The position numbers were made by a program, and so were the translations under genes. Positions 57,821 through 64,000 of a DNA stretch of 64,000 nucleotides are shown piece by piece. The notes under the pieces were generated by a model, which was given only the letters and a program-made list of their open reading frames with translations, did not search any database and was not told the origin of the DNA. The stretch is from Acetobacteroides hydrogenigenes (GTDB lineage Bacteria; Bacteroidota; Bacteroidia; Bacteroidales; ZOR0009), in contig NZ_SLWB01000005.1 of assembly GCF_004340205.1 (NCBI RefSeq), positions 62,001 through 126,000 on the forward strand, read 5' to 3'. Numbering within the stretch: position 1 is the first letter of the stretch; every line of letters starts with the position of its first letter.

Positions 57821-58612
57821 CTATTCGATGTTTATTTCTCCAATCATGTAAAGTTTTGCCTCTCCACCAATCAGGCATCTATCGTTTCGGTATTCGCAGC
57901 TCAACTTACCCCCGCGGACCGAGAGCTGCTCTGCCGTTAGCTGCGTTTTGCCTAGCTTCTTCCACCAAATAGGAATAAGTGAAGTGTGTGCTGAGCCGGT
58001 TACCGGATCTTCGTTAATTCCTGCCTGTGGGGCAAAGAATCTCGACACGAAATCGGCATCGTTTCCTTTTGCGGTTACAATTAACCCTCTTCCCGGTAGC
58101 TTCGCAATCTCCTGAAAATTGGGTTTGAGCGTTCGAACCTCTTCTTCCGAATCAACTATGGCAATATAGTCTGTTTTTCCCCTGTATGCCTCCTTTGGCT
58201 GAATGCCTATACCGCTCCTAATTTGGTCTAAGCCATGGTAAGGAGTTAAGGTGTCGGTAGGGAAATCTAAGTATAGCATTTTGCCTTTCTGGAAAACCCT
58301 CAATTCTCCGCTTCGTGGCGATACGAAAACCACTTCCGGCTCCTTTTGCCCTAAGCATTCGAATAAAACAAATGCCGCTGCTAGCGTAGCATGTCCGCAG
58401 AGATCCACTTCTACGGCGGGTGTAAACCATCTGATCTCGTAGATGCTGTTTTTGGGTACAACGAATGCGGTTTCTGCTAGATTATTCTCTGCAGCAATAG
58501 CCTGCATTATACCTTCGTTAATCCATCTATCCAGAATGCATACAGCAGCAGGATTTCCTGAAAATAGCTTATCTGCAAATGCATCAACCTGATAAATCTT
58601 AATTTTTTTCAT
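57821..58612 (-). CDS. PhzF family isomerase/epimerase-like protein
   Basis: 263 aa from ATG 58612 (M-K-K-I-K-I-Y-Q-V-D-A-F-A); the open frame extends upstream but this is the family start. Two-lobed diaminopimelate-epimerase fold: G-N-P-A-A-V at 19-24, catalytic Glu47 in N-L-A-E-T-A-F, D-L-C-G-H-A-T-L, and D-P-V-T-G-S-A-H in the C-terminal lobe. The substrate of this PhzF homologue is unknown; no phenazine genes are nearby. It is co-transcribed with the small downstream gene. Confidence 0.93.
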   Translation of the reverse strand: MKKIKIYQVDAFADKLFSGNPAAVCILDRWINEGIMQAIAAENNLAETAFVVPKNSIYEIRWFTPAVEVDLCGHATLAAAFVLFECLGQKEPEVVFVSPRSGELRVFQKGKMLYLDFPTDTLTPYHGLDQIRSGIGIQPKEAYRGKTDYIAIVDSEEEVRTLKPNFQEIAKLPGRGLIVTAKGNDADFVSRFFAPQAGINEDPVTGSAHTSLIPIWWKKLGKTQLTAEQLSVRGGKLSCEYRNDRCLIGGEAKLYMIGEINIE

Positions 58613-58725
58613 CCGAATAAGCTGTTTTTCATCGGTTGGTTTTTTCGTTATGACGCTTAAGATAGAAAATAACGAGGTGTATTTTGCAATATTTATAGTG
58701 TAGGCAGCTTGTCTGGTCAATAAAA

Positions 58726-58752
58726 AAGGTCGAAGCCGTAGCATTCGACCTT
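58726..58752 (-). terminator. Terminator of the 142-aa lipoprotein gene
   Basis: AAGGTCGAA/TTCGACCTT with a 9-base loop, followed on the - strand by a T-run. Confidence 0.85.
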
Positions 58753-58807
58753 ACCTTAGCATAAGCTGCTAAAGTTGCTTTACATATTTGCCCATGAATA
58801 TCTTTTA

Positions 58808-59236
58808 TTATTCGACTACTATCTGCTTTTCGAAAAATGTTCCATTCGCACGCTTAAACTTTAGCAGATAGGTGCCTTTTTCTTCGAGCTTAAGGTTGAA
58901 CTTCTCGCCATTTAGGAAAACCAATGCTTGCGTACAGTTTACAGGTTCGGTTGGTGCTTGCCCCCATACTTCAACAATCACCGTCTTATTCGATTTTGCG
59001 ATTTCGAAGTTGGAGAAGTGGTAACAACCCGTAGGACCAACATATCCGTACAGCAAAATATCGAAAGCATTGTTTGCGGTTATCTTTTCGGGTACCTTAA
59101 CGCTATCAATTGCTATAAGATACTTACCGGTAAGCTTGCCATCGTCTACTACTGTTGCGTCTTTTGTACAAGAAGATGCCCATGTAGCCAGTACCGAGAG
59201 GCCAAGAACAGCTGCGATTACTTTAAACGATTTCAT
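58808..59236 (-). CDS. Small hypothetical lipoprotein
   Basis: 142 aa; the lipoprotein signal ends in W-A-S-S-C near residue 23. The mature part is a small beta-sandwich-like domain with two further cysteines (G-C-Y-H-F and N-C-T-Q-A), perhaps disulfide-bonded. No family is recognised. Single-gene unit with its own terminator. Confidence 0.75.
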   Translation of the reverse strand: MKSFKVIAAVLGLSVLATWASSCTKDATVVDDGKLTGKYLIAIDSVKVPEKITANNAFDILLYGYVGPTGCYHFSNFEIAKSNKTVIVEVWGQAPTEPVNCTQALVFLNGEKFNLKLEEKGTYLLKFKRANGTFFEKQIVVE

Positions 59237-59481
59237 ATTGTTGCGGTTTGATTGCTTACTATTTGGTTGATTAGTTTTCTTCTTTGATTTTAGAATTTGG
59301 CAAGCTGATGCACAAACCCTATTCCTTACGTTAAGTTTTTACGGTAGATGTTAAAGACAACTTTCATGCCAAAGTGCAATACTTATAGTACAAGATTAAT
59401 TAGCGGCTTGTTTACTTTCTACTGGTGGTTACATTATTAGCTTGTTATATATTGACGATGCTAAAAGTAAGGGCTTACTGC
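59237..59481. other. Intergenic, upstream of small lipoprotein gene
   Basis: No gene recognised; AT-rich sequence near 59,270-59,340 is the likely promoter area for the - strand lipoprotein. Confidence 0.4.
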
Positions 59482-59513
59482 AAAAAGGGGCAACAATCAT
59501 GTTGCCCCTTTTT
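59482..59513 (-). terminator. Terminator of the M28 peptidase gene
   Basis: AAAAAGGGGCAAC/GTTGCCCCTTTTT with a 6-base loop, 82 bp beyond the stop; the outer A/T arms supply the U-tract on the - strand. Confidence 0.88.
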
Positions 59514-59595
59514 TATTTAACGTCTGCTTAACGTTGTAAAAGCATTCACAACGTTGTCCCGACGCGCTTGTACTGCCGTTAGGGCTATATGCCCG

Positions 59596-61146
59596 TTATC
59601 TATTTTCGCCAAACTCCTTTGCCAAATCCAGCATATTCAGGAAGCTAAGCTTGGTGATGCGCTGAATCTTCTCGGGATCGATCTTTTCGGCTGTGTCCGT
59701 TGGCTTATGGTAGTCGGGATGGTTGCCGGCTGCCCAGCCCATAAACGGAACGTTGCGCTCGTAGAATGGACCATGATCGCTCCAGTATCCACCTTCGGTA
59801 GGAGCATTCGAAAGACGGAGTATTCCGCCCAGCTTGGCGTTGTTGGCCTCCACGATCTCCTTAATGCGGGGCAGCTTATCGAGAAAGAAGAAGTGTGCGC
59901 GTAGCCTGGCGGTATCCTCAGCAGCATTCCTGCCAATCATATCGTAGTTTACGTACATGCCGGTTCTATCAAGCGGAAATATCGGATTACGGGCGTAGTA
60001 GGTAGAGCCAATCAGCCCCTTCTCCTCGCCAGTCCACAGCGCAAAGATGATATTTACCTTAGGCTTGATGCCCGACTCCTTAAGCGCCTTAGCCAGCATT
60101 ATGATTCCTGCTGTACCGCTGGCGTTATCGTCGGCACCCGGGTAGAGCACGCCGTTAAACATGCCGTGATGGTCGTAGTGCGCACCAACAATGATGCAGC
60201 GGGTGGTATCCTCACCGGCAACCATCCCCAATACGTTACGATCCTTAAGCGGGGTAGCGGTAATATCGCCCGAAAGGGAAATCTTAATACGTGTTTGAAC
60301 CGCCTTGAAGCGGGCATCAAGTGGCGCATCTACCTCCACTCCCGATTGCTTTAGCGCCGATGATATCATCGCCTTCGACAGGCTTACCCTGAGTATTGGC
60401 GCATTGTACGCTTCGGCAGGGATGCCCATCACATCGTCGAACGATGAGGTAACCGGTCCACGGTGCGGACGCTTCTCTGCAATCTCGGTTGAGGTACGAA
60501 GGTATATGATGGCTGCAGGCTTGCGCTTGGTTAGCTCGCTCTCCTGATTGTCTAGAATGGATGAAATCTTTTCGTTGCTGAGCCCTTTGGCGGCAATGGG
60601 CGATGCCATCAGCCGCTCCTTGGTGAGCGGAAGCACCACCACCAGCTTTCCCTTGATATCCTGCTTGCCGTAGCTGTCTATCCCAAGCTCGGGCAGGCAA
60701 AGTCCGTAGCCAACGTACACCACCTCGCCCGCGAGAGAAAATCCGTTGGTAAGACGACGGTTGGCTATAAGGTAATCGGCATCGGGAGTTGGAACAACCG
60801 TACCAGCAGCCGACTCGATGCTCATGCGCTGGTTGGTTGGGGCAGAGTAGCGGTAAAGATCGAAGCTCTGAAAGTAGCCACGCTTCCCGTTTACCCTATC
60901 GCCAGCCGGCGACACCCCGTAGTGGGTAAACATGGTGGCAATGTATTCCGAGGCAAGCGCTGCTCCCCTTTCGGAGGTGTATCGTCCCTCAAGTAAGGGC
61001 GAAGCCAGAAAGCCAACGTGCGCGCTAATGGCCGATGTGGTTATGGCATCCAACCCCTTCTGCGTTGCTGCATCCTGCGCTTCTGCGCGTATGGTAAATG
61101 CGCCAATGGCTATTGCCAGTAGCGCTAGTGCTCTGTTCCTTTTCAT
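59596..61146 (-). CDS. M28 family zinc metallopeptidase with PA insert
   Basis: A secreted aminopeptidase-like enzyme of 516 aa, signal peptide to about residue 23 (R-A-E-A-Q). A protease-associated (PA) domain lies at about 130-250, and the M28 catalytic domain at about 300-510. Zinc ligands visible: His323 in G-A-H-Y-D-H, Asp339 or 340 in G-A-D-D-N-A-S-G, Glu374-Glu375 in W-T-G-E-E, Asp402 in N-Y-D-M-I-G, and His480 in D-Y-H-K-P-T-D. Probably acts on peptides outside the cytoplasm. Single-gene unit. Confidence 0.95.
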   Translation of the reverse strand: MKRNRALALLAIAIGAFTIRAEAQDAATQKGLDAITTSAISAHVGFLASPLLEGRYTSERGAALASEYIATMFTHYGVSPAGDRVNGKRGYFQSFDLYRYSAPTNQRMSIESAAGTVVPTPDADYLIANRRLTNGFSLAGEVVYVGYGLCLPELGIDSYGKQDIKGKLVVVLPLTKERLMASPIAAKGLSNEKISSILDNQESELTKRKPAAIIYLRTSTEIAEKRPHRGPVTSSFDDVMGIPAEAYNAPILRVSLSKAMISSALKQSGVEVDAPLDARFKAVQTRIKISLSGDITATPLKDRNVLGMVAGEDTTRCIIVGAHYDHHGMFNGVLYPGADDNASGTAGIIMLAKALKESGIKPKVNIIFALWTGEEKGLIGSTYYARNPIFPLDRTGMYVNYDMIGRNAAEDTARLRAHFFFLDKLPRIKEIVEANNAKLGGILRLSNAPTEGGYWSDHGPFYERNVPFMGWAAGNHPDYHKPTDTAEKIDPEKIQRITKLSFLNMLDLAKEFGENR

Positions 61147-61851
61147 GGCGTAGTGTTAGAGATAATAGTGGGGCAAAGAAGGGAAAAAATGGGCGAGCTA
61201 CGGATAGTAACGATGTTAAAGATGCTAAATGAATTATTATCGAGGACGCGCTTAGGGCGTTAAAGGAAGTGGCGCGAAGCGACATCCCGCCTTAGCGGGA
61301 TCAAAGAATGTAAATGGCGTAGATTCCGAGCTCATTATCCTCCCGCCTAAGCGGGAGGTAGGGGTGGGGTATACATCTGCATATAAGTATAGTGCTTTGT
61401 TTGGCGAAGGCTCCAGCCTTCGTCAATTCTATCATTGCAGGCTATAGCTTGCAGACATAGATTCGACTGAGGAACAGCCTCCGCCGAACAAAGAAGATCA
61501 ACATTAACGGAGCGGGGTAGAGACGTACGGCCGTGCATCTGGTAAGAATAGAAACAAACCCCAATCAAGGTTCGTTAACCCTGTTTATTACCCTTTATTT
61601 CGAGACGCATACAATGCGTCTCTACGCGCAACGATTATTCGAAGCTCTAGAGACGCGATGTTCGCGTCTCTTTTTTCAAGCAATCATTTAATTGCGGTTT
61701 AAGACCGCTACTTATATTCGAAATAGCCACAGACTATGCCGAGCCTCGTACTTCGATTATACTACGCTCAGCAGAGGGGTTCTAGACCGAGCGATGTCTA
61801 CGACTTCATCCTTTCTAATTGACGGCCTACCACCCGCAATATAGCTCTCGG
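61147..61851. repeat. Repeat-rich intergenic region
   Basis: No gene. It holds the palindrome ATCCCGCcttaGCGGGAT (61284-61301) within a repeat also seen near 36,590; a half REPIN copy CCTCCCGCctaaGCGGGAGG with GGGGTGGGG (61335-61370); GAGACGCATacaATGCGTCTC (61602-61622); and AGAGACGCGatgttCGCGTCTCT followed by TTTTT (61649-61676), which looks like a + strand terminator although no + gene precedes it. Confidence 0.7.
61738..61778. repeat. Direct repeat, left copy (flanks IS110 region)
   Basis: GCCGAGCCTCG...TTCGATTATACTACGCTCAGCAGAGGG recurs in the same orientation at 63901-63949 with an 8-base insertion. The two copies bracket the orphan gene and the IS110 element. Confidence 0.65.
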
Positions 61852-62247
61852 CTATATATTACTACTATTCTCCTTTAATTCTGCCATTCGTTTTTTATCT
61901 ACATAATGTGTGGCATACTGCTCTTCAATAGCTTTACTGCCCGATTGGCTAAACCTTAATCGACGACTTAATCGTTTACCCATTTGATTATATGCTGTCC
62001 AAGAGCTTTCCAAATCTAGCTCAACAGCGTATCTTCTAATAAGCTTATTTACCAGCGAAAGCTTCACCAAATCAACACTACATACTTCCTCTAAACAATC
62101 GACCTTACCCAACTGCCAGCTTTCATAATCGCTTTCCGACAAAAAGTTAAGCTGCAAGAGTACGTCTACAGCGCAAACATAACCCTTTAAGTAACGATTC
62201 GAGTGAACCAATCTTTTTATCTCTTTCTCTAATTCTTTATTACTCAT
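61852..62247 (-). CDS. Hypothetical helical protein beside IS110
   Basis: 131 aa, no signal or membrane segment, predicted helical. Notable parts are S-N-R-Y-L-K-G-Y-V-C-A-V-D-V-L-L-Q-L and, near the C-terminus, F-S-Q-S-G-S-K-A-I-E-E-Q-Y-A-T-H-Y-V, which has the look of a conserved family motif I cannot name. It lies between repeats and the IS110 element, so it may be mobile cargo. Function unknown. Confidence 0.6.
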   Translation of the reverse strand: MSNKELEKEIKRLVHSNRYLKGYVCAVDVLLQLNFLSESDYESWQLGKVDCLEEVCSVDLVKLSLVNKLIRRYAVELDLESSWTAYNQMGKRLSRRLRFSQSGSKAIEEQYATHYVDKKRMAELKENSSNI

Positions 62248-62306
62248 CGAAACTTCCTATTTAAAACAAATTTGTTAAACCCCACGTTAGGCAAAGTCCC
62301 GCTGCT

Positions 62307-62329
62307 AAGCGTAGGCTCTGCCTACGCTT
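62307..62329. repeat. 10-bp perfect hairpin
   Basis: AAGCGTAGGC/GCCTACGCTT with a TCT loop, upstream of the orphan gene and on the right-end side of the IS110 transposase. It could be a terminator reading + or part of a dispersed repeat. Confidence 0.6.
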
Positions 62330-62478
62330 TTGTTCTTTGCGGCCTTCGTCCGTTTTTGTATCAGGCCTGAGGCCTTGGTTACAGGAGCGTAGCGAGGACG
62401 CTACGAATTCTATGGTTAATCCAAATGTTTAGCGTTAAAACATCCCTTCTTGATTTAGCAAACAAAGGTACATTTCGA

Positions 62479-62570
62479 CAGCAGGACATCAAGGCCAAGC
62501 CCTTCGGGTTTTATAAAAAATCTCCACCCTACGGGTTGTATTTTTCATAAAAGCCTTGACTTTCCTGCTG
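62479..62570. repeat. Structured inverted repeat 3' of the IS110 transposase
   Basis: CAGCAGGACATCAAGGC (62479-62495) pairs with GCCTTGACTTTCCTGCTG (62553-62570) almost perfectly. Two small internal hairpins share a plan, CCCTTCGGG (62500-62508) and CCCTACGGG (62527-62535), each followed by T/A-rich sequence. Probably within the right end of the IS. Confidence 0.65.
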
Positions 62571-62620
62571 CCTCCACGAAAAGGGTGTTTACCAAATCAA
62601 GGAAGAGATCAAGCATCCCG

Positions 62621-63643
62621 CTATGCTGCTTCCGCAAGCGGATGCTTGAAATTTATGTCGTACTGCTGATGCTTTTTTACTACAGCAAACATCATATGTA
62701 TAAGCTTATTTCGAACGTTGTTAATTATCAAAAGGCTATGCTTCCCCTCCTTCTTCTTTCGTTCGAAATAGGCCTTTAGCACAGGATTATAGGTTACGGC
62801 TGTTCTGGCAGCTTGCGTGAGCAAAACTTTCATCGGCTTGTTTGCAAGGTGGCTCACCCTGGTCTTCCCCCTTACACTCGTGCCTGATCTATGTTCAAAG
62901 GGGACTACGCCACAGTAGCAGCCAAACTTCCTCGCGCTGTCAAATAGCGTAAAGTTGCCTGTAAGCACCATAACCATCAGCGCGTTAATTGTACCAATAC
63001 CCTTAATGGAGGTTAGCAGCTGATAGTTTTCCATCAAGCCGACATCTTGCAGAAGCAGCTCGTTCATTCGCCCCTCAGCAGCTTTAACCTGCTTCTCCAT
63101 TTCAGCAGCGAGCCGCTGGCTATCCTCACCGATGAACCGTACTGAGGCGCTTGACTGCTTAACCCGGGTAAGCTCCCTTGCCGCCTTCGAGAGGCTTCCT
63201 TTTACTTTTATTAACCGATCCCTGTAGGATAGCAAATCCTTGATCTCCTCAAGAATTCCCGAAGATGGCCTGTAGAGCTTTGCCCTATCTTCGAATCGCA
63301 TGGCGTACCTAGCAATGGCGGTAGCATCTACAGGGTCTGTTTTCTCTCGGCTCATGCCCTTCGATAGCTTTATTTGAAGAGCCGATTCTAGCCAAAAATC
63401 AATTCCTTTATCATGAGTACATTGGGCAAGCCCATAGGAGTAAAGGCCTGTATGCTCGCCGCAGATAAGCCAGCTATCAGGTGTACACCGTGTCTTTTCC
63501 AGTATCCACGCAATAAGCGCCTCAAATCCCTGCGCGCTATTTTCAAACTTACCAACCCCTAAAAGGGTATCGCTGCCTCTTGCTACCAACGACGCATCCA
63601 GGGTTAACTTGGAGAAATCAATTCCAATGAAGAACTTTTTCAT
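62621..63643 (-). CDS. IS110 family transposase (RNA-guided recombinase type)
   Basis: 340 aa, intact. The N-terminal RuvC-like DEDD domain has Asp9 (F-I-G-I-D-F-S-K), Glu63 (C-G-E-H-T-G), Asp103 and Asp106 (K-T-D-P-V-D-A-T). A coiled coil spans about 140-200. The C-terminal Transposase_20 domain has I-K-G-I-G-T-I-N-A and the likely nucleophile Ser253 in H-R-S-G-T-S, before N-K-P-M-K-V-L-L. IS110 recombinases are guided by a bridge RNA from a non-coding end of the element; such an end is visible upstream (63644-63851). Confidence 0.95.
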   Translation of the reverse strand: MKKFFIGIDFSKLTLDASLVARGSDTLLGVGKFENSAQGFEALIAWILEKTRCTPDSWLICGEHTGLYSYGLAQCTHDKGIDFWLESALQIKLSKGMSREKTDPVDATAIARYAMRFEDRAKLYRPSSGILEEIKDLLSYRDRLIKVKGSLSKAARELTRVKQSSASVRFIGEDSQRLAAEMEKQVKAAEGRMNELLLQDVGLMENYQLLTSIKGIGTINALMVMVLTGNFTLFDSARKFGCYCGVVPFEHRSGTSVRGKTRVSHLANKPMKVLLTQAARTAVTYNPVLKAYFERKKKEGKHSLLIINNVRNKLIHMMFAVVKKHQQYDINFKHPLAEAA

Positions 63644-63851
63644 ACTTTTGATTTTAAGTATTTACTGGAGTTAACCAATAGCTGCTTGCACCAATACTCT
63701 TAGTAGGTTTCGTCTAGAATTCTATCTGGTGTCTATCAGCTTGACTGGCTTAGGTCTGATTCGTAGCCTAAATTATATTTAGCTCAGCGGTAAGTTTACC
63801 CATGCCAGTCGGTTAACTCCTTCCTTTATACAACAAAGGAAGGGGGTAACC
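63644..63851 (-). ncRNA. Candidate bridge RNA in the IS110 left non-coding end
   Basis: GGAGTTAACC (63667-63676) and GGTTAACTCC (63811-63820) are perfect complements 134 bp apart and could close an RNA of about 154 nt. Inside, GACTGGC (63743-63749) pairs with GCCAGTC (63804-63810), TTAGG with CCTAA around 63,750-63,770, and GGTA with TACC (63789-63800). A second fold is possible: 63811-63827 can pair instead with 63835-63851 as a local 17-base hairpin. Position just upstream of the recombinase start fits IS110-type bridge RNAs; exact ends and guide loops are not determined. Confidence 0.55.
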
Positions 63852-63900
63852 TTGCTTTCTTTTTCTTTATTTGATCTCCAAAACTAAGAGCTCAGCGAGG

Positions 63901-63949
63901 GCCGAGCCTTGTTGTTCGATTATACTACTACACTACGCTCAGCAGAGGG
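63901..63949. repeat. Direct repeat, right copy (flanks IS110 region)
   Basis: Same orientation and sequence as 61738-61778 apart from an 8-base insertion (ACTACACT region) and a few changes. Beyond it the window ends in AT-rich DNA with no gene. Confidence 0.65.
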
Positions 63950-64000
63950 CTAGTTATTTCATTGTCTTTGAATAAACATTTATATAATCCTCTTGAGAGT

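Noticed and set aside
61649-61676. Terminator of an unseen + strand gene
   Set aside because: The hairpin and T-run are perfect, but no + strand ORF precedes them; it is kept as part of the repeat region.
1-64000. tRNA or rRNA genes
   Set aside because: No stretch with tRNA-like arms and conserved TTC loop sequence, or with rRNA character, was seen by eye; a tRNAscan-SE or Infernal run would settle this.

Overview
The window looks like chromosomal DNA from a Bacteroidota bacterium, most likely of the order Bacteroidales or a near relative. The evidence is the SprA type IX secretion translocon beside gcvH, paired SusC/SusD genes with FecR and an ECF sigma factor, GLPGLI and TlpA family proteins, the long (about 665 aa) form of urocanate hydratase, and promoters of the TTTG-N19/21-TAnnTTTG type. 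No rRNA or tRNA was seen. The genus is not assigned.

Layout. 1-4.3 kb: the 3' part of sprA and then gcvH, closed by a strong terminator. 4.6-11 kb: a + strand envelope cluster. Its first ORF is a chimera: a truncated C39 peptidase start, as found in peptide-exporting ABC transporters, fused to an outer-membrane barrel protein. A GLPGLI protein, a propeller-like lipoprotein and a TlpA thioredoxin follow. 11-17 kb: a carboxypeptidase-regulatory-domain protein, an 840-bp gap with a degenerate ~21-bp repeat array, nhaA behind a structured leader that resembles the nhaA-I riboswitch, a PD40 lipoprotein gene broken by one in-frame TAA, and an OmpA-family protein.

17-36.5 kb: a polysaccharide utilisation locus for N-glycan-type mannosides, mostly on the - strand. 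It holds an ECF sigma factor (divergent), FecR, two SusC/SusD pairs, a DUF4838/GH163-type glycosidase, an MFS transporter, a GH130 phosphorylase and a GH92 alpha-mannosidase. Two more GH92 genes follow at 37-42.3 kb. The inferred route is glycan capture by SusCD, trimming by the GH163 and GH92 enzymes, import of Man-GlcNAc by the MFS protein, and phosphorolysis by GH130.

42.6-51 kb: accessory DNA with a surface lipoprotein, a DUF6261-like protein, a 42-bp tandem repeat, a MITE-like element, AT-rich orphan membrane proteins, a coiled-coil protein and a Nudix hydrolase with a pre-Nudix domain. 51.4-57.3 kb: a LysR regulator divergent from hutH-hutU-hutG (histidine degradation; hutI is not here). 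57.5-61.1 kb: a small ferredoxin-like-fold protein, a PhzF-like isomerase, a lipoprotein and an M28 peptidase. 61.2-64 kb: repeat-rich DNA, an orphan helical protein and an IS110 transposase whose upstream non-coding end can fold into a closed multi-stem RNA, a candidate bridge RNA.

Intergenic DNA carries several families of dispersed short palindromic repeats (REP/REPIN-like).
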